A DNA stretch of 64,000 bases from Luteolibacter arcticus (GTDB taxonomy: Bacteria > Verrucomicrobiota > Verrucomicrobiia > Verrucomicrobiales > Akkermansiaceae): contig NZ_JAPDDT010000006.1 of NCBI RefSeq assembly GCF_025950235.1, positions 124,001 through 188,000 on the forward strand. Reading direction: 5' to 3'. The stretch's first letter is position 1; each line of letters begins with the position of its first letter. The position numbers were made by a program, and so were the translations under genes. The notes under the pieces were generated by a model. It saw only the letters and a list, made by a program, of their open reading frames with translations, searched no databases and had not been told where the DNA came from. This document shows, piece by piece, positions 19,701-30,587 of this stretch.

Positions 19701-20062
19701 GGTTCCGCGGTCTTTCCCTGCGCGAGCTTGGCCAACGCGTGGAAGCCCGCGAGTTCTTCGAGTCGCTGCGCGCCTTCGGCGAAGCGAAGCTGGACGAAAA
19801 AGCGGAGATCGACTACTTCGCGACCTCGTTGCCGAACCTGTTGGTCTTTGATGAAGACCTGCAGGCGCGCCGGGATGCCGAGAATCATCTGCTCATCGCG
19901 ATCGCGTGCCACGGCCTGAGCCGTAACGACGAAGCCCTGCATCACCTCGAACGGACGTTGGCTTTCAGCAACTCCGATGCCCATGCGGTCGAACTCTCCC
20001 GCAGGCTTGCTTGTCGGGCTGAGGAGATCCGACGAGAGAACGAGGCGGAGTGCAGCGTCTGA
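16721..20062 (+). CDS. DUF5107 domain protein with tetratricopeptide repeats
   Basis: 1113 residues with no signal peptide, so cytoplasmic. Residues ~15-350 are a DUF5107 domain, a galactose-mutarotase/beta-sandwich type fold (motifs 'PEIGGRIF', 'GPWISGGVEFNWPQHH', 'FLWWAN', 'YKNIPVPTSYM'). The remainder is a series of TPR helical pairs (e.g. 'ALGRRALERGEFVVAAEHL', 'AYALGNFLYDRKRHGEAI'). Such proteins often sit beside sugar porters in Verrucomicrobia and Bacteroidetes and are assumed to bind or process sugars, but no activity is established to my knowledge. The fold suggests carbohydrate binding and the porter suggests a monosaccharide. The following cytochrome gene starts 62 bp downstream. 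Confidence 0.85.
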   Translation: MSVIAKLESLVIPTYPVGEPEKNPLFFEKRVYQGSNGKVYPVPFIDKVHDHPEQVCYRSARLENELVKLVMLPEIGGRIFIGQDKSNRDYDFFYRQDVIKPALVGLAGPWISGGVEFNWPQHHRPGTFLPADVAIEEEPDGVRTIWFSEHDPIHRLKGMHGIRLRPGSSLIELRGRLFNRTAMTRTFLWWANVAARVHDRYQAFFPPDVHYVADHAVRAQSSFPHATQPYYGVPYQERPGKADLSWYKNIPVPTSYMVCQTRFDFFGGYDFEADGGFVHVADRHIAPGKKQWTWGNHDFGYAWDRELTDTNGPYVELMAGVYTDNQPDFSYLLPYETKTFSQFWWPIQGLGPVQNASTRAALRLVVDEKRGIDFGVAVPEAMPGARIVLREGERILIDETVDLVPGPAWRKAGLRLKEESERALSARVYDGHGKEVLSYRPVDRTTLVRERQVATQPAAPAEMASADELYFTGEHLEQYRHPTRAPELYWEEALRRDPADARCRTALGRRALERGEFVVAAEHLRIATGRLTSHHPNPVNGEAHYYLGITLGWLDDGEGSRDALAKSAWNAEWRGAANYQLAALDCRSGEWQRALGYLEEALDVNRRNAKAIVLKARCLRHLGLEDEAVVVLDQALAHDPLDHWARWEREGGSTAFAELTRNDGQTILDLAFDYIGSGFREEAVRLIRWHHAHPVPQSAVPNPLAATPMTRYLLAWLLASAVALEGARPQSPDRFFPSRLEEYVVLLWAVDQPGNDPVAAYALGNFLYDRKRHGEAIAAWERSLAEGAKFATVHRNLGIAYWNQHRDGLAARASYEKALAADPCDARLLAEFDQLRKKLNDPLADRLTFLEERRQLVLERDDCAVELATLYNLTGQPARALELLTTRRFHPWEGGEGSVLRQFTTAHLALGREALEAGDAKQAYAHFSHAMDTPANLGEAYHLLQAKADVNYWLGRSLIVLGREEKALRCFEASAAEDGDFSDMAVTAHSPLSWFRGLSLRELGQRVEAREFFESLRAFGEAKLDEKAEIDYFATSLPNLLVFDEDLQARRDAENHLLIAIACHGLSRNDEALHHLERTLAFSNSDAHAVELSRRLACRAEEIRRENEAECSV

Positions 20063-20124
20063 AAGTCTCTTACTCCCGGTGGGGTAGTCCATCCATCTCG
20101 TCCGATCAGAGCCCGCTCTTCATC

Positions 20125-23274
<3,150 letters not shown>

Positions 23275-23276
23275 CG

Positions 23277-24722
23277 ATGAAACATCCCTTCATCGACCAA
23301 CTCGAGCGCCATCAACTCGACTGGAGCCGCCGCACCTTCCTCCAGCGCAGCTTCGCCGGATTGGGCGGGCTGGCGTTTTCCAAACTCATGGGTGCTGGTC
23401 AAAGTCCGGAAGCTGCCGGATTGCCCTTCATCCAAGGACAGGGCGGCCTGCACTTTCCGGCGCGGGCGAAACGCGTGGTGCATCTCTGCATGGCCGGCGG
23501 TCCATCACATCTCGAGTCCTTCGATCCGAAGCCGCAGCTTGATGCGCTCAACGGCAAGGAGTTCCCCGCATCCTTCACCGCGGGGCAGCAGCTAGCGCAG
23601 TTGCAGGGTGCCAAGCTGATTGCCCGTGGATCGTTCACGAAGTTCAAGCGATACGGGCAAAGTGGCATCGAGATCTCCGACCTGTTCCCGCACATCGGCT
23701 CGATCGCAGACGACATCTGCGTGGTCCGCTCGATGGTCACCGAACAGATCAACCACGACCCGGCGCACGCGTTCATGAACAGCGGCTCGATCCTGAAAGG
23801 CCGCCCCAGCATGGGCTCGTGGCTGCTCTACGGACTCGGCGCGGAGTCGCAGAATCTACCCGGCTACGTCGTCATGATCTCGCGCGGCTCGGACCCGGAC
23901 CAACCGGTCTCGGCTCGCCAATGGAGCGCCGGCTTCCTGCCGAGCAAGTTCCAGGGCGTGCAGTTCCAAAGCAAGGGCAGCGCGGTCCACTACGTGGGCA
24001 GTCCCGATGGCGTCTGCCAATCCACCCAGAGGCAGGTCATCGACGAGATCCGCCGGCTCAATGGCATGCTTGCCGAGGACCGTTTCGATCCCGAGATCGA
24101 AACGCGGATGAGCCAGTACGAAATGGCCTTCCGCATGCAGACCTCGGTGCCGGACCTCACCGACATGCGCGATGAGCCGAAGCACATTCTCGACATGTAT
24201 GGCGTGAAGACGCCGGGCGATGGCTCCTTCGCAAGCAATTGCCTGCTCGCGCGGCGCATGCTCGAGCGCGGCGTCCGTTTCGTGCAGCTCTATCACCGCG
24301 GCTGGGACCATCACGGGGAGATCGTGGCGAAGATGACCGAGTCTGCCAAACGCACCGACCAGGCCTCCGCGGCACTGGTCAAGGACCTGAAACAGCGCGG
24401 CCTGCTCGAAGACACGCTCGTCATCTGGGGCGGTGAATTCGGCCGCACCCCGATGGGGCAGGGAAGTGGCCGCGATCACCACATCAAGGGCTTCAGCCTG
24501 TGGATGGCCGGTGCGGGAATCAAACCGGGCATCGTCCATGGGGCCACCGACGAACTCGGCTACGCCTCGGTCCAGGACATCGTCCACGTCCGCGATCTCC
24601 ATGCCACGCTGCTCCAGCAGTTCGGGATCGACCACGCCCGCTTCACCCACAAGTTCCAAGGGCTCGATCTCAAGCTCACCGGCGTGGAGGAGGCGAAGGT
24701 GGTGAAGGCGATTTTGGCGTAG
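23277..24722 (+). CDS. DUF1501 domain protein (Tat-exported)
   Basis: 481 residues. The N-terminus contains SRRTFLQRSFAGLGGLAF, a twin-arginine signal, so it is probably exported folded. The DUF1501 body shows 'CMAGGPSHLESFDPKP', 'ISDLFPHIGSIADD', 'YHRGWDHHG' and 'IWGGEFGRTPMGQG', the alkaline-phosphatase/sulfatase-like pattern of this family. The start is 2 bp after the stop of the PSD1 gene, so translation is probably coupled and the proteins likely act together in the periplasm. The activity is unknown. Confidence 0.92.
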   Translation: MKHPFIDQLERHQLDWSRRTFLQRSFAGLGGLAFSKLMGAGQSPEAAGLPFIQGQGGLHFPARAKRVVHLCMAGGPSHLESFDPKPQLDALNGKEFPASFTAGQQLAQLQGAKLIARGSFTKFKRYGQSGIEISDLFPHIGSIADDICVVRSMVTEQINHDPAHAFMNSGSILKGRPSMGSWLLYGLGAESQNLPGYVVMISRGSDPDQPVSARQWSAGFLPSKFQGVQFQSKGSAVHYVGSPDGVCQSTQRQVIDEIRRLNGMLAEDRFDPEIETRMSQYEMAFRMQTSVPDLTDMRDEPKHILDMYGVKTPGDGSFASNCLLARRMLERGVRFVQLYHRGWDHHGEIVAKMTESAKRTDQASAALVKDLKQRGLLEDTLVIWGGEFGRTPMGQGSGRDHHIKGFSLWMAGAGIKPGIVHGATDELGYASVQDIVHVRDLHATLLQQFGIDHARFTHKFQGLDLKLTGVEEAKVVKAILA

Positions 24723-24787
24723 AGGATGCCAGCCTATCCAATCCCACCTCCAACGGTTTCTAACTCAACCTGGGATCCTCCATTTCC

Positions 24788-27118
24788 ATGAAGCTCAAAT
24801 TCGCCGTCGTCTCCTTGGTCGCCTGTCTGACGCTTGCCGATTCTGCGACCGCCGCTGATCAACTCTGGTACGACAAGCCCGCGACTACTTGGATGACCGA
24901 GGCGCTGCCGATCGGCAATGGACGCATCGGGGCGATGTTCTTCGGCGGCGTGGAAAAGGAGCGGATTCAGTTCAATGAAGAGAGCATGTGGACGGGGAAG
25001 CCGTTTGCCTCGACTCATGTGAACGATCCGAAGTTGGCGGATGAAGCGCTCGAGATGATGCGCAAGGGGGACATTGCCGGCTTCAATAAGGTGGGCAGCC
25101 AGATTGCAGCCACGTCGCGCGGCGGCCCCGGCTACGTCGATCCCCGCAAGTATTTCGGCGCCTATCAGGCTTTCGGCGATGTGAGGTTGGAGATGAAGCA
25201 CCCGGAGGGGGAAGCGACAAACTATCGCCGCCACTTGGATCTTTCGGATGCGACCGGTAACGTTCGCTACACGGTGGGAGGCGTGACTTACCAACGCGAG
25301 TATTTCTCCAGCTTTCCCGACCGTTCGGTGGTGATGCGTCTGACCGCGGACAAGCCGGGACAGGTAGGTTTCCTCGCCAATCTAACAACCCCGCACAAGA
25401 AAGCCACCACCCGTGTGGATAGCGACCGGCTGATCCTTGCCGGTGTGATCGCGAACAATGGCCTGGCCTTCGAGGCTCAATTGGCGGTGCGCGCGAAGGG
25501 CGGCCAGGTCATGCAGGCGGGCAATGCGCTAGAAGTCACCGGCGCGGACGAGGTGGAGCTGATTCTAACAGCGGCGACGGATTACAAGAGTGCCACCGCG
25601 GGCATTTACTCCCAACACACCGGCGAGAAGCCGGAGATCGTCTGCAACCGCGATCTGCAAGCCGCGCTGAAAAAGCCCTTTGCTGAACTGCGCCGCGCGC
25701 ATGTCGCCGACTATCAGGCGCTGAACAAACGTTGCGCGCTGGAACTCAAAGGCACGCAGGATCTTTCCCAAGTGCCGACGGACGAGCGGCTAAAACGAGC
25801 CGCGACGGCGCCGGATCCCGAACTCGAGGCGCTCATTTTCCAATACGGCCGCTACCTCCTGATCAGCAGCTCGCGCCCGGGCACCCTGCCGGCGAATTTG
25901 CAAGGCATCTGGAACGAGTCCAACTCCCCGATGTGGGACTGCGATTGGCACACCGACATCAATGTGGAGATGAACTACTGGCCCGCGGAGGTGACCGGCC
26001 TCTCCGAATGCCACCTGCCGCTCTTCGATCTGATGGAATCGCTGCAGCAAACCGGCGAAGGGGTGGCCAAGCGGGTATTCAATGCGCGCGGCTGGTTCGC
26101 GCCGATTTATACCAATCCTTGGGCCTACAGCGACAACCGCTGGAACTGGCGCGGCGCGGCTGGCTGGCTCAGCCAGCACGCGTGGGAGCACTACCTCTAC
26201 ACGGGTGATCTGAAGTTTCTCCAGGAAACCGGCTATCCGCTCATGAAGGGTGCTGCCCTCTGCCTGTTCGATGGACTGGTCGAGCTGGATGGCAAGCTGC
26301 TGACCGGCATCGCCGAATCCCCGGAAAACACCTATCCGGGTGGCCGCTATGACTTCGGAGTGGCGTGCGACATGCAGATCGCGAGCGAGCTATTCGCCAA
26401 CTGCATCAAGGCGTCGAAAATCCTGGGAACAGACCTGGACCTTGCCAAGCAGTTCGCCGATGCGCGCGCTCGGTTGGCACCGCCGAAGATCGGCCGCCAC
26501 GGTCAGCTCCAGGAGTGGAACCGCGATGTGGACCGCGCCAAGGATGGTCACCGGCACACCTCTCATCTGTGGGCGGTCTTCCCCGGCAGCGAGATCACCC
26601 CGCAGGAAACGCCAAAGCTCGCGGAGGCCGCTGAAGTTTCCCTGTTAGGTCGCGGCAAGGCTGCCAACGGGTGGGCATTCCCGTGGCGAAGCCTGATTTA
26701 TTCCCGCTTGCGAAAAAACGACCAAGCCTACGAATGGCTCAAGGCCGGACTCGGCTACACTCGGACCACTGGAGTGGTGTACAACCGCGGGGGCGGTATG
26801 TATCCGAACCTGTTGGGCGCCTGCCCTCCCTTCCAGATCGACAGCAATTTCGGCAGCACCGCCGCGATCGCCGAGATGCTGCTTCAATCGCACCGCAAGG
26901 ATTCGAACGGTGCTCCGCTCATCGAATTGCTTCCTGCCCTGCCCAAGGCCTGGCCCGCTGGCAAAGTCATCGGCCTGCGTGCCCGCGGCGGGGTGGTCGT
27001 CGACATCGAATGGAAGGACGGTAAAGTTGCAGCCTATCGCCTGTCAGCCAAGCACCCAAAGCCGGTGACACTTGTGACGAATGGCGAAACCAAAATCGTT
27101 ACTCCCAACTCGCTCTAA
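24788..27118 (+). CDS. Glycoside hydrolase family 95 (alpha-L-fucosidase/galactosidase-like)
   Basis: 776 residues with a signal peptide (MKLKFAVVSLVACLTLADSATA). The GH95 pattern is clear: 'EALPIGNGRIGAMFFGGVEKE' and 'FNEESMWTGKP' in the N-terminal beta domain, then the (alpha/alpha)6 barrel with 'INVEMNYWPAE', the carboxylate-bearing 'AESPEN' and 'FQIDSNFG' near residue 685. By analogy with the Bifidobacterium 1,2-alpha-L-fucosidase these hold the Asn pair, the general acid Glu and the Asp. Inverting removal of terminal fucose or L-galactose from exported or host glycans is expected. It lies 65 bp after the DUF1501 gene in the same direction and may be cotranscribed. Fucosidase versus galactosidase cannot be decided here. 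Confidence 0.92.
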   Translation: MKLKFAVVSLVACLTLADSATAADQLWYDKPATTWMTEALPIGNGRIGAMFFGGVEKERIQFNEESMWTGKPFASTHVNDPKLADEALEMMRKGDIAGFNKVGSQIAATSRGGPGYVDPRKYFGAYQAFGDVRLEMKHPEGEATNYRRHLDLSDATGNVRYTVGGVTYQREYFSSFPDRSVVMRLTADKPGQVGFLANLTTPHKKATTRVDSDRLILAGVIANNGLAFEAQLAVRAKGGQVMQAGNALEVTGADEVELILTAATDYKSATAGIYSQHTGEKPEIVCNRDLQAALKKPFAELRRAHVADYQALNKRCALELKGTQDLSQVPTDERLKRAATAPDPELEALIFQYGRYLLISSSRPGTLPANLQGIWNESNSPMWDCDWHTDINVEMNYWPAEVTGLSECHLPLFDLMESLQQTGEGVAKRVFNARGWFAPIYTNPWAYSDNRWNWRGAAGWLSQHAWEHYLYTGDLKFLQETGYPLMKGAALCLFDGLVELDGKLLTGIAESPENTYPGGRYDFGVACDMQIASELFANCIKASKILGTDLDLAKQFADARARLAPPKIGRHGQLQEWNRDVDRAKDGHRHTSHLWAVFPGSEITPQETPKLAEAAEVSLLGRGKAANGWAFPWRSLIYSRLRKNDQAYEWLKAGLGYTRTTGVVYNRGGGMYPNLLGACPPFQIDSNFGSTAAIAEMLLQSHRKDSNGAPLIELLPALPKAWPAGKVIGLRARGGVVVDIEWKDGKVAAYRLSAKHPKPVTLVTNGETKIVTPNSL

Positions 27119-27122
27119 CCGC

Positions 27123-27143
27123 CTTCGGCGAATTCCTCCGAAG
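27123..27143 (+). terminator. Possible hairpin after the GH95 gene
   Basis: CTTCGG (27123-27128) pairs with CCGAAG (27138-27143) around a 9-nt loop, followed after a few bases by CCTTCCTTTT. Weak. Confidence 0.35.
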
Positions 27144-27240
27144 CGAGCATCCTTCCTTTTGCACCGCCCATGGATTCGGAACCATAAAGATGAACGCCTC
27201 GAAACTTCAACCGGTTTATGTTGTAAGTAATTGAGGGAGC

Positions 27241-27292
27241 GGCACACCCGACTGGGCTCGAACCAGTGACCGTCCGGTTGGAAGAACACTGG
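27241..27292 (-). other. tRNA-Arg-like 3' half, probable attachment-site remnant
   Basis: On the minus strand a perfect T arm is visible (ACTGG-TTCGAGC-CCAGT, 27267-27251), followed by CGGGTGTGCC, which resembles the acceptor end of arginine tRNAs (CGGGTGCGCCA). Upstream, CCAGT and ACCGG could be an eroded anticodon stem with TTCT in the loop. There is no D arm or 5' acceptor strand, so this is not a functional tRNA. It lies about 100 bp from a recombinase gene, the usual place for an att site. The amino-acid identity is tentative. Confidence 0.5.
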
Positions 27293-27393
27293 TCGTTTCG
27301 TAACTGATTGATGTGCAATTCTGAGAAGATCCAGAAAGTCCGTCTGTTCGGCAAGTTCCGGGGTTTTAGGGGCAATTAGGGCAGGATTGGGCC

Positions 27394-28335
27394 ATGGCGA
27401 GACTGGCCAAATTCACTCCCAAGCAGACGCCGGACGGCTGGCGGTTGAACATCCCTGCCAAGTTCACTGAGAGCGGCAAGTGGGAGCGCCATTTCTTCCC
27501 ATCCCGAGAAAAGGCCGTAGAAGGCTGCCAAGGCCGTTCGGGAACAGCGCGAGACATTCGGTCAGCAAGCCCGCGCTATCGCGCAGGCTCTGGCCGAGCA
27601 GGCGCACGCGGCGGCAAAGCTATTAGAGCCCTACGGCGTTTCCATCTTGGAGGTTGCCCAGCAGTTCGTGGAGGTCGAGAAGCGCAATCAGGAATCCTCC
27701 ACGCTTGCGAAGGCGCTCGCCGAGTTCCGCCGCCGGAAGGACGACCGCAGCGACAAGCAGGTGCAGGCATACCGCTTGATGGGGGAGAAGCTTGTCGAGG
27801 AGTTTGGCGATCGCCCGATGAGTTCCATCACCGGCCCTGAGATCGCAGGCCATCTGGAGCGCGTCACCGGCGGGCCCGGATCATTCAATCAGAGCTTTCG
27901 CCTTAAATCCGCATTCTGGCGATGGGCGTCGCAGCCTCCGCGCGAGTGGTGCCACGAGGGGAGAATGGACTACATCGAGCGGAAGGAGACCGTTTCCGCC
28001 CACATCGAGACGCTGACTGCTGCGCAGGTCAAGAAGCTGCTGACGACCGCCGAGAAGCATTACCCCGAAACCGCTTTGCCGTTCGCCGTCGCGTTGTTCA
28101 CCGGCATGCGTCGTGAGGAGATCGAGCGACTGACGCCGGAGGACTTCACTGCCGATGGAATCACGGTGCCAGCCGTGAGCGCCAAGACCACGCGCCGCCG
28201 GTTCATTCACATGCCACCGCCGCTTGCGGCATGGCTCGCCGCCTACCCGCTCGGCGAAACCGTCCTTCCCGCCAACTGGATTCGCAAGGAGAAGGCCGTC
28301 ATACGCCTATCTGGCTGGCGGGTGTGGTGCGACTT
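27394..28335 (+). pseudogene. Tyrosine recombinase/integrase, frameshifted and truncated
   Basis: It begins MARLAKFTPKQTPDGWRL, typical of verrucomicrobial integrases. Near 27518 the frame is lost: removing the T at 27518 restores AEKAAKAVREQRETFGQQ and continuous homology in the next frame up to about 28335. The N-terminal SAM-like part and the start of the catalytic domain are present, with box I 'GMRREEIERLTPEDF' and the beta-strand Lys region 'SAKTTRRRF'. The His-x-x-Arg box and the Tyr nucleophile are missing, because the sequence switches to a response-regulator fragment. An inactive relic of an integrated element. Confidence 0.85.
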
Positions 28336-28340
28336 GGTCG

Positions 28341-28564
28341 TACTGCCAAGCCAACCAGCAGATGCCCGAACTGAGATTACTGATTCTAACAGTATTCGAA
28401 GATGGTGAGAGGACGAGATTGCAGACGTACTGATGATGAGCGTCGAAACCGTCCGCTGGCACTTCAAGGAGATTTACGAAAAGCTCCATGTCCGCTGCCG
28501 AACCGAGGCGGCGGTGAAGTTCTTGGGGATGAGAGTTCCGGATTCAGGCTCCACGGAGAAGTAG
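28341..28564 (+). pseudogene. NarL/LuxR-type response regulator fragments
   Basis: Two pieces in different frames. 28341-28408 encodes the receiver-domain stretch MPELRLLILTVFEDGER. 28412-28564 encodes the LuxR-type helix-turn-helix, EIADVLMMSVETVRWHF followed by KLHVRCRTEAAVKFLG, to a stop. The middle of the receiver domain is deleted between them. Its 3' end overlaps tail to tail with the dnaE2 remnant on the other strand. Confidence 0.75.
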
Positions 28565-29760
28565 CTTCATGGCTTCTTCGTAGAGAGTCGCGTGGTTGCC
28601 TTCGCCGATTTGAACCCTACCCTCGGCGAGCAAGAACGATTCGGCTGTGATCACCAGACGGTAGGCATGGAAGGTCGTCTTCGGCACGAACAGGTTCGCA
28701 ATACCGGTCTCGTCCTCGAGGGGAGATGAAGCAGTGCCCCTTCGCGGTGCCCGGTCGTTGGCGATAGATGACCATGCCGGCGATGCTCACGGGGAGGCCG
28801 TGTGGAAGCCTCACGAGATCGACGGCGCGCGGCAGCTTCAGTTCCGGATGTCGTTCACGCCACAACCGGATCGGATGAGGGCCAGCCGACGCACCCTGAG
28901 TCGTGTAGTCGGCTGCGAGGCGCTCCGCCATCGCCATCGCAGGCAGAACGTCCTCTCGAGGCTCCGCAGGCAGCAGGTCGTAATAGAGCGGTAGCTCCAC
29001 CTGCCAGAGGCCCGCGCGCCGGTGGCCGATCGAAAGAAGCTCGTTGAGCTCGCCCGCCTTTGCGAGCAGCGGCCGTTCCTTTTGATTCGGTTGGCATCGA
29101 TCGAGGAATTCGGCCAGCGAGGCGAAGGGACGCCTCCTTCGTTCGGTTGCGATGCGTACTGCAGTCTCCCGGCCCTAACCTTTGATGCGAAGCAGACCGA
29201 GCCGGACGGTGTCGTTAGGGACAACGGTCGTTCGGTCATCGCTAGGGATTACCGAAACCGGGAGAAACCGAATGCTTCGACGCTTTCCGTCCTAGATCAG
29301 GGAGTTCGGGGAGTAGAATCCCATGGGCTGGTTATTGAGCAGGCCCGTGTAGAACTCCGCGGGATGATGGATCTTCAGGGAGCACGAGGCGTAGGCAATG
29401 AGGGCAAACGAGATGGCGTGGCTCTCTGGGAATCCATAAAGAGCGAACGCTCCAATGCTTTGAACGATCTTGTCTTGGGCGACCTCATCGTCACCTCGCT
29501 CCGCCATCCCCCCCGGCGGAGCTTCTCGACCACCTGGCCCATTTTCTTCCGCGAGCGCTTCGAGCCCATCGCCCGGCGGAGTTCATCGGCTTCGGCACCG
29601 GCGAAGCCGGCGACATCCATCGCGATCCGGAGGATCTGCTCTTGGAAACGAATCACGCCGAGTGTGCGCTTCAAGATAGGTTGGCAGAGCAGGTGGATGT
29701 GGTCGACCGGTTCGATGCCGGTACGGCGATTGAGGTAGGGGTGCCGCATCTCGCCGACGT
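28544..29760 (-). pseudogene. dnaE2: Error-prone DNA polymerase DnaE2, C-terminal remnant
   Basis: Read on the minus strand, the fragment gives in order 'EMRHPYLNRRTGIEPV', 'RTLGVIRFQEQILRIAMD', 'ADELRRAMGSKRS', 'IGAFALYGFPESHAISFA', 'AEFYTGLLNNQPMGFYSP', 'SIAGMVIYRQRPGTAKG' and 'LEDETGIANLFVPKT', all signature stretches of DnaE2. The frame shifts near 29500 and at an extra C near 28720, and there is an in-frame TAG after 'SPNSLI'. The N-terminal half (PHP domain and most of the palm) is absent, as are the usual partners imuA and imuB. Intact DnaE2 performs damage-induced mutagenic translesion synthesis; this copy cannot. Confidence 0.88.
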
Positions 29761-29787
29761 TGCCGCCGTGCCCGGCACAACCTGCCA

Positions 29788-29998
29788 TCTGGTCCCCCTT
29801 GCGTGGGGATGATCCGGCGAATGACTACAAGGGGCACGGCAAGGTCTTGTGGTGCCCACCCTGCGAGGGGATGAACAGCCCTCTGGATCCGCGATGTAGG
29901 GGTTGTTGTCGTGGTCACCACCCACGTGGGGATGAACCGCGCAGGGCGGTGAATTTCAGCACCCGCCAGCCGTGGTCCCCACCACCGAGGATCAACCG
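29788..29998. CRISPR. Eroded CRISPR array, type I-E-like repeats (4 repeats, 3 spacers)
   Basis: Repeats start near 29788, 29849, 29911 and 29972, at a 61-62 bp period. The best copy (29911-29939) is 29 bp, GTGGTCACCACCC then GTGGGGATGAACCG around a short centre; the others are 27-30 bp with substitutions and small indels. The three intervals (29817-29848, 29879-29910, 29940-29971) are each exactly 32 bp and unrelated to one another, as in type I-E arrays. The half-palindromic GGTCCCCAC/GTGGGGA design also fits. No cas genes are in the window. The array sits between two pseudogenes, so it looks like a decayed orphan. Confidence 0.85.
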
Positions 29999-30440
29999 TT
30001 TGCCTTTTGGGATTTCGAGCCAGTAGAAGCTTTCGTGTGGAACGTCATCGTGCAACCAGACGATCCGCTTTGGCCATGCCAGGCGCGTGTGTTTCGCCAT
30101 CCCTGGAATCCCTTTGGCATCCTTCTGGTTGATCCAATGCGGCAGGCCTTCATAGATGTGGACGACGTGTCGTAGCTACCAGAATTCTCCTTTTCTAACG
30201 CATCGCGTTCCAGCCCTTTGGTGCACAGATCTTATTGCGATCGAGTGCGGTATCAGCCCCGCCACAGAAGACTGCGAATGGCAGATTCCGCAAGCCGAGA
30301 ACTGACGCCCCGTCCGGATTCGCCGCCATCATAGCGGCCGCCGGGAACCGATCAGCCATCCGCAGCGACATCAGGTTCCTCAATGGTCCCGTAGCTGAGT
30401 TCCCAACCGGCTGAGGCTCATCCGACCGGGATGGTAAGGA
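29985..30440 (-). pseudogene. Alpha/beta hydrolase-like gene remnant
   Basis: The minus strand carries 'RMADRFPAAAMMAANPDGAS' and 'LRNLPFAVFCGGADTALD', then, after a one-base frameshift near 30165, 'HIYEGLPHWINQKDA', 'RIVWLHDDVPHESFYWLEI'. This order matches the C-terminal half of a family of planctomycete/verrucomicrobial esterase-like alpha/beta hydrolases as I remember it. The nucleophile elbow region is not recognisable. The 3' end runs into the CRISPR repeats. Confidence 0.65.
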
Positions 30441-30518
30441 TGCAGACCGGGAACTCGGCTGGTGCAAAACATGCCCCTGAGAATGATGGCCCTTTCAAAA
30501 GGATCGTGCAATACGATT

Positions 30519-30545
30519 GTCCATTCTTATTCGCATTTAGTCCAT
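30519..30545 (+). promoter_or_regulatory. Tandem TCCAT element, copy D
   Basis: GATTGTCCATTCTTATTCG followed by TTAGTCCATTGGG, cores at 30520 and 30541 (21 bp apart). It lies inside the longest open frame of the following gene and favours a start at 30588 or later. The 80 bp to its left, up to the hydrolase remnant, show nothing else. Confidence 0.55.
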
Positions 30546-30587
30546 TGGGAGACAGGGGAGTGGGATGTACCCTGGGTGATCGTTTCT

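Noticed and set aside
20088-20105. Two TCC cores (TCCATCCATCTCGTCC) upstream of the PSD1 gene
   Set aside because: The spacing is 13 bp and the second core is TCCGA; it does not match the 21-bp element.
27241-27292. Complete tRNA gene
   Set aside because: No D arm, no 5' acceptor strand and a mispaired anticodon stem; only the 3' half is recognisable.
29727-29787. A fifth CRISPR repeat to the left of the array
   Set aside because: One period upstream the sequence is dnaE2 remnant with no repeat similarity.
30462-30587. Earlier start for the LamG/zincin protein
   Set aside because: It overlaps the tandem TCCAT element and gives no better signal peptide; the start at 30588 or 30597 is more plausible, though not proven.
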